Shown: positions 37,192-45,271 of the stretch, piece by piece
Numbering within the stretch: position 1 is the first letter of the stretch
How the letters are laid out: the number at the start of each line of letters is the position of its first letter
NCBI GenBank assembly: GCA_963768585.1
Contig: CAVYIF010000015.1
Span: forward strand, 186,001-250,000
Origin: CAVUNY01 sp963768585
Lineage (GTDB): Bacteria > Chloroflexota > Anaerolineae > Anaerolineales > Anaerolineaceae
Reading direction: 5' to 3'
Length of the DNA: 64,000 nucleotides
The notes under the pieces: generated by a model
Seen by the model: only the letters and a program-made list of their open reading frames with translations
What the model was told of the DNA's origin: nothing
Databases searched by the model: none
Program-made: the position numbers and the translations under genes

Positions 37192-39339
37192 TCACCCTTC
37201 CCCGCGCAGGCGGGCCTGGGCCATAAAGATTTCCTGGGTGGAGCGCTCTGTCTCGCCGTCTTTGTGCTTCACCCGTTTGTACGAGCCGTCCGGTTCCATC
37301 AGGCGCGCCGTGGAATTGTCGGTCAGATAGGTTTCCAGGATGGTGTCGCGCAGGTGGCGGATCAATTTTTCATCCTCCACCGGGAAGAGCACCTCCACCC
37401 GCGCGTTGAGGTTGCGCTGCATCAGGTCGGCGCTGCCCATATAGATCTGTTCCTTGCCGTTGTTGAAGAAATAATAGATGCGGCTGTGTTCCAGGTAGCG
37501 CCCGAGAATGCTCAGCACCTGGATATTTTCGCTGACACCCTTGATGCCCGGTTTCAGGCAGCACATGCCGCGCACGATCAGGTTGATTTTTACCCCGGCC
37601 TGCGAGGCCCGGTACAGCAGGCGGATCATCTGCGGGTCAGTCAGGTGGTTGATCTTGAAGATTAAGCGGGCCTCTTTACCGCGCCGGGCCAGCTCGATTT
37701 CCTGCAAGATCAGCTCCTCCAGGCGCTGGCGCAGGTTAATCGGCGCGACCAGCAGTTTACGATAATCATCTTTGGCCGAGTAGCCGGTCAGGTAATTAAA
37801 CAGGTCGGTGGCGTCCGCGCCGATGGCGTCGTCACAGGTAAACATGCCAAAGTCTTCATACAGTTGGGCGGTGACATGGTTGTAGTTGCCGGTGGCCAGG
37901 TGCACGTAGCGCCGGATGTGATCGCCTTCGCGCCGCACCACCAGGGCGATCTTGCAGTGGGTCTTCAAACCCAACAGGCCGTAGGTGACATGCACGCCTT
38001 CCTGCTCCAGCATCTTGGCCCAGCCGATGTTGCTTTCCTCGTCGAAGCGCGCTTTCAATTCCACCAGCACTGCCACCTGCTTACCATAATCCCGGCTGGC
38101 GGTCAGCAGCGCTTTGACCACCGGCGAGTTGCTCCCTACGCGGTACAGGGTCTGCTTAATCGCCAGCACATTCTCGTCGCGGGCGGCCGCCCTGAGGAAA
38201 TCTATCACCGGCGAGAACGAATTGTACGGGTGGTGGAGCAGGATATTGCCCTCGCGGATGGCGGTAAAAATGGCCCCGCCATCCACATCGCTGCTGAAGT
38301 GCAGCGGCTGGGGCAAAGCCGGGCTGAAAGCGCGGTCCTTGAGTTCATAACGGTCAATCCGGCTGAGCTGCATCAGGCTGCTCAGGACCAGCGGCCCATC
38401 CAATATATACACATCATTGGGATCCGCTTTGAGATGCTCGGTGAGAAAATCGCGGATGTAAGACGGCATCTTAACATTGACCATCACCCGCACCACTTCA
38501 CCAAAACGCCGCTTGCGCACCGATTCTTCCATCGTTTCCAGCAAGTCGGCTGCTTCCCAATCCTGGATTTCCAGGTCGGCATTGCGGGTCACATGGAAAG
38601 GATGGGCCTCGATCACCTCCATCCCGGGGAAAAGTTTGTGCAGGTTGGCGATGATCACCTGGCTGATCCACACAAAGGTATGATCGCGGGGAGGCGTGCC
38701 GTCGCGGCGCACCCCACCGGACGAACGCTTGACCGGCATGAACTGGGGCAGGGTGGTGGGCACCTTGACCCGCGCGAAGCGCTGGCGGCCTTCAGGGTCT
38801 TTGATCAGCACGGCCAGGTTGGTGCTCAAATTGGATATAAAGGGGAAGGGGTGCCCGGGGTCCACCGCCAGCGGGGTGAGCACCGGAAAGATCACCTCGT
38901 CGAAATAGGCCTCGACCGATTCGCGCTGGCGTGCATTCAGATCCGGGTAGTTCATCACCTTAATCCCGGCTTCGGCCAGGGCGGGCAGCAAACGCAGCTT
39001 GAGCAGGTCGCGCGAGGCCTGCATCAGGGTCAGCGCTTCCTTGCGGATGGCGACCAACTGCTGGGCGGGGGTCATGCCGTCGGCGGTAATATCCGCCACC
39101 CCGGCATCCTTCTGCAGGGTCAGGCCGCCCACGCGCACCATAAAAAATTCGGCCAGGTTTGAATCCACAATCGCCAGAAACTTCAGGCGCTCCAACAAGA
39201 GCGCGTGCTCGTCCTGGGCCTCTTCCAACACCCGCCACTGAAAATCCAGCTGGCTGAGTTCTCGATTGATATAATACTTGGGATCGTTTAGATTAATCTC
39301 ATTCGCAGATTCGTTCTTCAATTCTACCGGTTTTTCCAT
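37192..39339 (-). CDS. ppk1: Polyphosphate kinase 1
   Basis: 715-residue enzyme that polymerises ATP gamma-phosphate into polyphosphate, reversibly. The N-terminal domain starts INRELSQLDFQWRVLEEA. The catalytic phospho-histidine is H461 in GLLGLKTHCK, the second conserved His is in RYVHLATGNYN, and the PLD-like C-terminal domains are complete. Length matches the family. ATG 39339 is chosen (GAGGT upstream), so the gene overlaps the end of the diguanylate cyclase gene by 41 bases, which implies co-transcription. Confidence 0.95.
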   Translation of the reverse strand: MEKPVELKNESANEINLNDPKYYINRELSQLDFQWRVLEEAQDEHALLLERLKFLAIVDSNLAEFFMVRVGGLTLQKDAGVADITADGMTPAQQLVAIRKEALTLMQASRDLLKLRLLPALAEAGIKVMNYPDLNARQRESVEAYFDEVIFPVLTPLAVDPGHPFPFISNLSTNLAVLIKDPEGRQRFARVKVPTTLPQFMPVKRSSGGVRRDGTPPRDHTFVWISQVIIANLHKLFPGMEVIEAHPFHVTRNADLEIQDWEAADLLETMEESVRKRRFGEVVRVMVNVKMPSYIRDFLTEHLKADPNDVYILDGPLVLSSLMQLSRIDRYELKDRAFSPALPQPLHFSSDVDGGAIFTAIREGNILLHHPYNSFSPVIDFLRAAARDENVLAIKQTLYRVGSNSPVVKALLTASRDYGKQVAVLVELKARFDEESNIGWAKMLEQEGVHVTYGLLGLKTHCKIALVVRREGDHIRRYVHLATGNYNHVTAQLYEDFGMFTCDDAIGADATDLFNYLTGYSAKDDYRKLLVAPINLRQRLEELILQEIELARRGKEARLIFKINHLTDPQMIRLLYRASQAGVKINLIVRGMCCLKPGIKGVSENIQVLSILGRYLEHSRIYYFFNNGKEQIYMGSADLMQRNLNARVEVLFPVEDEKLIRHLRDTILETYLTDNSTARLMEPDGSYKRVKHKDGETERSTQEIFMAQARLRGEG

Positions 39340-40924
39340 CCGACAATACCTCGCTGGTTGCCATATCCTCATGCCACAAGCAGACCTGGTTTCGTCCAGC
39401 CTGCTTGGCCCGATACAGCGCCTGGTCGGCCTGGCCCAATAACCGGTCTATGGTTAAGTGATTGCTGTCCGGCTGGAAGACCGCCACCCCCAGGCTGGCG
39501 GTAATTTTTACCGGTCCCTGGTGGGTGCTGACTTCCGCCTGTTCGATCATCTGGCGCAGGCGCTCCGCGCTGCGGCACGCGCCTGGCCCGTCGGTCTCAG
39601 GCAGCATGACGATAAACTCCTCGCCGCCGTAGCGCGCCAGCCGGTCAACCTCACGCAGGCTGCGCTGACAGGCGCGCGCCAAATTTTGCAGCACGCGGTC
39701 ACCCACCAGATGACCATAAGTATCATTCACTTTTTTGAAATTGTCCACATCCATCAGGATAAATGCCAGCGAATGGTGGTAGCGCCGCGAGCGTTCCAGC
39801 TCGGGGCCGGCTAATTCAAAGAACGCGCGCCGGTTGAAAACCTCGGTCAGGTAATCCGTTTGGGCCAGGCGCTGCAGCCGGGCTTCAGTGCGCTTCTGCT
39901 CGGTGATATCCCGCATCGTCACCAGGTAGCCGATTAAATATCCCATCAGATGGTAGAGCGGCACCGCCTTCACCTCGTAGCGCGAGGGCATGCCCAACAC
40001 ATCCATGCTCATTTCAGCCCGCGCGTTGGGCGTTTCGACCAGGCCAATGATGAACTGGTACAGCGCGAGCTGCTCGCGCTGGATGAACTTTCCCGGGGTT
40101 TCGGTGTTGGAAAAACCCAGAATTTCGCGCGCGGCCGGGTTGAAGTCGACGATGCGCCAGCGCTGGTCAAGCACGATCACCCCATCCTGCAGCCGCTCCA
40201 CCAGGATGTCGCGGGCAATGGGGGTCACGTCAAACAAATGGAAGCGGAACAGGGCCCAAAACATGAGCAGATTGCCGGGCGCAAAGGCCAGCGGCGTAAT
40301 ATCGTGCAGATTATATGCTGCCAGTCCGCTGAAAGCCAGCAGGCTGATACCCCAGGGAATGAGTACACCCAACAAGACCGTGCCGATTTGCAGGCGGTAG
40401 ATACGCGGGCTGGAAAAGAAATTAATGACCAGCAAGAGGGTGCTGTATGCGATCAGCCCATAAAAGAAAACGGTCAGCAGGACAAAAAGAGGGCCGTCCT
40501 GGTAAACCAGGATCGCAAAAGGCGTCCCCGCTTCCAGGTGCGGGGCAGTGCGCACCAGGTGGTGCGCGCCGTCGGACCACAGCAGCCCGCCCAGCACCAG
40601 CGCCGACAAACTCAACCAGCGCCGCAGGGATTGCATGCAGGCCGGGTTCTGGCGGGTGTACTGCAGGGCAAACCCAAGGTATCCCAAAACCGCGACCAGG
40701 GTGGCACTGAGCTGGATGTTGTTCCAAAAGATCTGGCCCTGTAAATCCGGATGGATGCGCTGCAAAAGATAGCTCCCCGTCCAAACGGCTTCCGCCAGGG
40801 TCAGCGCGGCAAACGAGCCCGCCCCCGGCACGATCCGCCGCCGCAGAACCAGCACGCCAACCACTGCCGAGATGAATGCGGCGCCCAAATACGGCAGGAT
40901 GAAGGAGATTACACTTGAATTCAC
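39299..40924 (-). CDS. 7TM-PAS-GGEEF diguanylate cyclase
   Basis: 541-residue membrane sensor. Seven hydrophobic segments (about 8-225) resemble the histidine-kinase N-terminal 7TM region. A PAS domain follows (about 240-360: GVIVLDQRWRIVDFNPAAREI), then a GGDEF domain with the active-site GGEEF at 433-437 and an intact I-site RxxD (REVD, 424-427), so product inhibition is likely. It makes cyclic di-GMP, for which the PilZ protein at 2132 is a candidate receptor. Start codon GTG (40922-40924), preceded by GGAAG. Confidence 0.92.
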   Translation of the reverse strand: MNSSVISFILPYLGAAFISAVVGVLVLRRRIVPGAGSFAALTLAEAVWTGSYLLQRIHPDLQGQIFWNNIQLSATLVAVLGYLGFALQYTRQNPACMQSLRRWLSLSALVLGGLLWSDGAHHLVRTAPHLEAGTPFAILVYQDGPLFVLLTVFFYGLIAYSTLLLVINFFSSPRIYRLQIGTVLLGVLIPWGISLLAFSGLAAYNLHDITPLAFAPGNLLMFWALFRFHLFDVTPIARDILVERLQDGVIVLDQRWRIVDFNPAAREILGFSNTETPGKFIQREQLALYQFIIGLVETPNARAEMSMDVLGMPSRYEVKAVPLYHLMGYLIGYLVTMRDITEQKRTEARLQRLAQTDYLTEVFNRRAFFELAGPELERSRRYHHSLAFILMDVDNFKKVNDTYGHLVGDRVLQNLARACQRSLREVDRLARYGGEEFIVMLPETDGPGACRSAERLRQMIEQAEVSTHQGPVKITASLGVAVFQPDSNHLTIDRLLGQADQALYRAKQAGRNQVCLWHEDMATSEVLSDGKTGRIEERICE

Positions 40925-41190
40925 CAGTTCTTCCTTTTTACGTCCAACTCACTACCCGACTGATGCTGATCCTTGCAACTGCCGTGCCATGTGTGCCCCT
41001 GCGGGCACGCGAAGCGCGCAGGTGGAGGGGTGTGGCGCGCGAAAATTTCATTGATAATGATTTATATCATTTATACGGCTTAAGATAAACGAAGGTTTCA
41101 TAAATGTTTCGTATAGATAAATTTGATTTTCGCGGGGGGCGATGCCCTGCCCCATCCGGCGGGCCAATTTTTCGATGGTTTTATGCGCAG
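40925..41190. other. Intergenic DNA before the tandem repeat
   Basis: No gene seen. It holds a GC hairpin near 40993-41008 and an AT-rich palindrome AATGATTTATATCATT at 41056-41071 that could be a regulatory site. Confidence 0.4.
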
Positions 41191-41676
41191 CCAGGGCGGA
41201 CGCCGTCCGCCCCTACATGCGCTTGGGGCGCATGGTACATATCCTGGGTACCCTTGCGGTATCCAAAGGACACCCTTGCGGTGTGCACAACCTTTACCCC
41301 AACAGAATGGTGCGCGGTGCGCACCCTACTTGCGGTGTGCGCCCTCTTCGCCATTCAGGCCAGGGCGGACGCCGTCCGCCCCTACATGCGCTTAGGGTGC
41401 ATGGTACATATCCTGGGTACCCTTGCGGTGTCCTAAAGGATACCCTTGCGGTATCCAAAGGACACCCTTGCGGTGTGCACACCCTTTACCCCAACAGAAT
41501 GGTGCGCGGTGCGCACCCTACTTGCGGTGTGCGCCCTCTTCGCCATTCAGGCCAGGGCGGACGCCGTCCGCCCCTACATGCGCTTGGGGCGCATGGTGCA
41601 CATCCTGTGTACCCTGCGGTGTCCTAAAGGATACCCTTGCGGTATCCAAAGGACACCCTTGCGGTGTGCGCACCCT
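41191..41676. repeat. Nested palindrome-rich tandem repeat
   Basis: Three copies start at 41191, 41360 and 41552 (spacings 169 and 192; the last is partial). Each has the hairpins GGGCGGAC-GCC-GTCCGCCC, CATGCGC-TTGGG-GCGCATG and, in the first two, GGTGCGC-GGT-GCGCACC. Between them is a variable number of a 22-23-base subunit, ACCCTTGCGGTATCCAAAGG, alternating between ATCCAAAGGAC and GTCCTAAAGGAT forms. The 23-base length difference equals one extra subunit. The array runs into the stop codon of the gamma-glutamyltransferase gene. Open frames within it are by-products of the repeat. Confidence 0.85.
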
Positions 41677-43299
41677 TTACCCCAGGGTCATGGCGCAGCC
41701 GTCGGCACGCGGGTCGCTGCCCGCCCACAGCACGCCGCTGACCGGGTCGCGCCGGATGATCTGGCCGCGCCCAAACAGGCTGCGTCCGATGCCGCTGACG
41801 GGGGTCACGGGGTGGCCCATTTCGGCCAGGCGGGCCATGACCCGCAGCGGGATGCCCTCTTCCAGGGATACCGCGCCGCGCGGGTCATCCTGTGCGATAC
41901 AGAATCGCGGCCGGTCAAGGGCGGCCTGGGGATCCAACCCATCATCCACCAGGGCGGAGAAAACCTGCATGTGCCCCTGGGGCTGCATGAACCCGCCCAT
42001 CACCCCGAAGCTGGCGTATAAATCCCCGCCCTCGCCGTGGGTGGCCATGGCCGGAATGATGGTGTGATAGGGGCGCTTGCCCGGGGCCAGAACGTTGGGA
42101 TGGTGCGGGTCGAGGCTGAAACCATGGCCGCGGTTCTGCAGGCTGAAGCCCCACCCGCGCGGCACGATCCCCGTGCCAAAGCCCATATAGTTGCTATTAA
42201 TGAAGGAACAGGCATTGCCTTCGCCGTCGACCACGCTGAGATAGACGGTGTCGCTCGAACCCAGGGGCGTGCCGTATCTCACTTCCGGCAGGGCCCGCTC
42301 GGGGCGGATCAAGGCCCGGCGCTGGCGGGTATATTCCGGGCCAAGCAGCGCGCCCAGGGGAGCCGGAGCCAGATCCGGGTCGGCCACGTAGCGGCGGGCA
42401 TCGGCAAAAGCCAGGCGCATGGCCTCGATCTCGAGATGCAGACGCTCAACCGAAAGCGGCGGGATGCTGGCCAGGTCGAAGCCTTCCAGCAAATTGAGCG
42501 CCAGTAAGGCTGCCACGCCCTGCCCATTGGGCGGGCACTCGTAGACGCGCAGGCCGCGGTAATTGACCGCCAGGGGCTCTACCCAGGTGGCGCTGTGCCG
42601 GGCCAGGTCTTCCAAGGCCATGCAGCCGCCGGCTTCGGCCAGAACGGCGACAATGCCCTCGGCAATCTCGCCCTGGTAAAAGGCATCTTTTCCGCCTTCG
42701 GCCAGCCGGCGCAGGGTGCGCGCCAGGCCAGGGTTGCGAAAGATCTCGCCGGCCTGCGGCCCGCGCCCATCCAGGGTCAATTCAATCCCGTTGACGGAAT
42801 CCCGCAGTTGGTTTTCCGCGGAGTGCCGCCAGAAAAAAGCCGTCAGGGGGGCCACCGGGAAGCCCTCTTCCGCCAGGCGGATGGCCGGGGCCAGGCTGGC
42901 AGCCAGCGGCAGGCGGCCAAAGCGGGCGGTCAGATCGCACCAGGCGGATGCCGCGCCGGGTACGGTGACCGTGTAGGGGTGGTCCGGCGGCAGGGCCTGC
43001 CCCAGTCCCTCGCGCTGCAGGCGTTCCAGGGTCAGCGCCCGTGGGGCGCGGCCCGAACCGTTGAGCGCGGTCACCTGGCGCGTGCTGGCTTCGTAATACA
43101 GGGCAAAGGCATCCCCACCCAGGCCGGTGGAAGCCGGCTCGGTGACGTTTAGCGCGGCGGCGGTGGCGATAGCGGCGTCGGCGGCGGTGCCGCCGGCCTG
43201 CAGCGCCTGCAGCCCGGCCGCCACGGCCAGGGGCTGAGAAGCTGCCACCATACCCCTGCGGCCGTAAACGGGAGAACGATGCGATTCAAAATTTAGCAT
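41677..43299 (-). CDS. Gamma-glutamyltransferase family protein
   Basis: 540-residue Ntn-hydrolase of the gamma-glutamyltranspeptidase family. The opening GMVAASQPLAVAAGLQAL, the GGTAADAAIATAAALNVTEP block and GLGGDAFALYY are typical. The autoprocessing nucleophile is most likely the Thr in SSDTVYLSVVDGEGNACSF near residue 353, dividing large and small subunits. Late blocks SNYMGFGTG and YHTIIPAM follow. It lacks a signal peptide, which fits the cytoplasmic YwrD-like branch. Ribosome site AAGGTGG. The final codons overlap the repeat array edge. Confidence 0.9.
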   Translation of the reverse strand: MLNFESHRSPVYGRRGMVAASQPLAVAAGLQALQAGGTAADAAIATAAALNVTEPASTGLGGDAFALYYEASTRQVTALNGSGRAPRALTLERLQREGLGQALPPDHPYTVTVPGAASAWCDLTARFGRLPLAASLAPAIRLAEEGFPVAPLTAFFWRHSAENQLRDSVNGIELTLDGRGPQAGEIFRNPGLARTLRRLAEGGKDAFYQGEIAEGIVAVLAEAGGCMALEDLARHSATWVEPLAVNYRGLRVYECPPNGQGVAALLALNLLEGFDLASIPPLSVERLHLEIEAMRLAFADARRYVADPDLAPAPLGALLGPEYTRQRRALIRPERALPEVRYGTPLGSSDTVYLSVVDGEGNACSFINSNYMGFGTGIVPRGWGFSLQNRGHGFSLDPHHPNVLAPGKRPYHTIIPAMATHGEGGDLYASFGVMGGFMQPQGHMQVFSALVDDGLDPQAALDRPRFCIAQDDPRGAVSLEEGIPLRVMARLAEMGHPVTPVSGIGRSLFGRGQIIRRDPVSGVLWAGSDPRADGCAMTLG

Positions 43300-43323
43300 A
43301 AGACCACCTTATAGAATATAAGA

Positions 43324-43362
43324 GGGTGTTATTGGAGGTGCTTCGCACCTCCAATAACACCC
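43324..43362 (-). terminator. Perfect hairpin between selD and gamma-glutamyltransferase
   Basis: 18-bp perfect stem with a TTC loop, 29 bases after the selD stop. No long T-run, so termination is likely but not certain. Confidence 0.6.
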
Positions 43363-43390
43363 ATTGAATCAAGAAAAGGGCTGTGACAGC

Positions 43391-44440
43391 TCAGACCACT
43401 TCAATCCCGGCTCCTTCGACGACCTCCCCGATGACCCAGACCGGCTGGTCGAGGGCCGCGGCGCGCGCCTGGAAGGCCGCCAACTGCTGCGGCGGCACCG
43501 CCAGCAGCAGGCCGCCCGAGGTCTGCGGGTCAAACAGCAGCATCTGGGCGGCTTCATCCAGACCGGGGGCAAAATGCACATAATCGCCAAAATAGAGCTT
43601 ATTGTCGGCGGCTCCACCCGGAAAGGCCCACAAATCGGCATATTTGCGCGCGCAGGATACAAATGGCAGCGCGGCATAATCCAGGCGCAGCCCGACCCCG
43701 CTGGACTGGGCGACTTCATGGGCGTGCCCCACCAGGCTGAAACCGGTAATGTCCGTGCCGCATTTCAGGCCAAATTCCACTGCCAGCATCCCGGCGCTGC
43801 GGTTGAGGCGCTTCATCCAATCGACCACTTCTTTTACATCCAACGGGTCGGCCTGTTCGCGTTTAAGGGCGGTGGTGGTGGTACCAAAACCCAGCGGCTT
43901 GGTCATCACCAGGCGGTCACCCGGGCGAGCGCCGGCTTTGGTCAGCAGGCGCTGCGGGTCGGCGAAACCGATCACCACCAGACCGTATTTTGGCTCTTTA
44001 TCCTGCACGGTATGCCCGCCGGCAATCACCACGCCGGCCTCTTTAGCCTTTTCGGCCCCACCCCGCAAGATTTCAGAGGAAATTTCCGGCGGGAGGTCCG
44101 GCGGCAGGGCGGCGATATTCAAGGCCAGGAAGGGGCTGGCCCCCATGGCATAAATATCCGAAAGGGCATTGGCGGCGGCGATGGCGCCGTAATCGTAGGG
44201 ATCATCCACCACCGGGGTGAAGAAATCGGTGGTGATCACCAGGGCGCGCGTTTCGTCCAGCTTCCACACGGCGGCATCATCGGGGGAATCCAACCCGACC
44301 AGCAAATCTGGATAATCGCCGGCTTGAAACAATCCTTCAATCGGGCGCAGCACCTGCGCCAGCGCTTCAGCGCGCAGTTTTGACGCTCAACCGGCGCAGC
44401 TGGACAGCGTGGTGAGACGTATTTTTTTGCCAGTGTTCAT
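43391..44440 (-). CDS. selD: Selenide, water dikinase containing selenocysteine
   Basis: 349-residue selenophosphate synthetase, which uses ATP and selenide to make the selenium donor for Sec and selenouridine. From ATG 44440 the frame reads KKIRLTTLSSCAG, then TGA at 44387-44389, then ASKLRAEALAQVLRPIEG. The TGA sits exactly at the catalytic Cys/Sec position of SelD, next to the conserved Lys, and the protein downstream is complete (DDAAVWKLDE, GGHTVQD, GTDITGFSLVGH, FDPQTSGGLL). AAGGAG precedes the ATG. Ordinary gene finding would start it wrongly at GTG 44353. Implies SelA, SelB and SelC elsewhere in the genome. Confidence 0.93.
44354..44377 (-). promoter_or_regulatory. Candidate bacterial SECIS hairpin in selD
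   Basis: Starting nine bases after the in-frame UGA, CTGCGC pairs with GCGCAG around a 12-base apical region that can itself fold as GCGC-TGAA-GCGC. The distance from the UGA is what SelB-dependent recoding needs. Confidence 0.65.
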
Positions 44441-44514
44441 GTATCTGCTCCTTTGCTCGTTCTTCGTCGATTTTTCCGGTGCCGACTGTCCAATCGCAAG
44501 GTTGATTGCTATAT

Positions 44515-44520
44515 TATAAT
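44515..44520 (+). promoter_or_regulatory. -10 element, possible leaderless start of sugar transferase
   Basis: TATAAT ends six bases before ATG 44527, with no ribosome-binding site between. Confidence 0.45.
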
Positions 44521-44526
44521 GCAGCT

Positions 44527-45169
44527 ATGCTATCCCCCCAGCGGGCTTACCGTGTCCCCTTGCGCAAAAGGTTGTTCGACCTGGTGCTTGGCGTGCCGAT
44601 CCTGGTGATTCTTTCGCCGGTGATGGCTCGTGACCGCGCTGGCGATCTGGCTGTTGGAAGGGCGGCCCATTTTCTTCCGCCAGCCGCGCCCCGGCCTGGG
44701 GGGGAAGATCTTCACCGTGATCAAGTTTCGCACCATGCGCAGCGAAAGCGATCCGAACGGGCAATTGCTGCCCGATTCGGCCCGCCTTTCCCGGCTGGGC
44801 CGCCTGCTGCGCGCTACCAGCCTGGATGAACTGCCCGAATTATGGAATATCCTGCGCGGTGAGATGAGCCTGGTGGGTCCGCGCCCGCTGCTGGTGGTTT
44901 ACCTGGAACGTTATTCACCGGCGCAAGCCCGCCGGCACAACGTGCTGCCCGGGATGACCGGTTGGGCGCAGGTCAACGGGCGCAACGCCCTTTCCTGGGA
45001 TGAAAAATTCCGCCTGGATGTATGGTATGTCGACCACTGGTCCCTGCGCCTGGATCTCAAAATTCTCTGGCTGACCATCTGGAAGGTGCTCAAGCGCGAA
45101 GGGATCAACCAGTCTGGCAGCGATACGGCCGAGGAATTTATGGGCCCGGCCGGTCCGCGAGCGAAGTAG
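44527..45169 (+). CDS. Undecaprenyl-phosphate sugar phosphotransferase, one frameshift
   Basis: Bacterial sugar transferase (WcaJ/PglC-type monotopic phosphoglycosyl transferase), about 214 residues. It loads a sugar-1-phosphate onto the lipid carrier to begin exopolysaccharide or glycan synthesis. KRLFDLVLGVPILVILSPVM is in the first frame. The second frame resumes TALAIWLLEGRPIFFRQPRPG, then KIFTVIKFRTM, SLDELPELWNIL and GEMSLVGPRP. One base is missing near 44627 inside the membrane hairpin. The region is otherwise fully conserved, so an assembly error is as likely as a mutation. Confidence 0.82.
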
Positions 45170-45259
45170 GCCGCACGCGCCGTTTCGGGCTGCCGGATGT
45201 GTATGTGCCCGGCACTCCCCAATTTACATATTTGTTAATCGCATACTCTTTATTTCGGT

Positions 45260-45265
45260 TATGAT
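45260..45265 (+). promoter_or_regulatory. -10 element, possible leaderless start of histidine kinase
   Basis: TATGAT ends six bases before ATG 45272, with no ribosome-binding site in between. Confidence 0.4.
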
Positions 45266-45271
45266 ATTTAA

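Noticed and set aside
41191..41676. CRISPR array
   Set aside because: Units are tandem without unique spacers of even length, and no cas gene is near.
41142..42067. Open frames coding repeats such as PLHALGAHGTYPGYP
   Set aside because: They arise from the tandem DNA repeat, change frame between copies and run into the opposite strand of the gamma-glutamyltransferase gene.
43391..44353. selD starting at GTG 44353
   Set aside because: That start removes the catalytic site; the upstream frame with UGA fits SelD residue by residue and has a good ribosome site.
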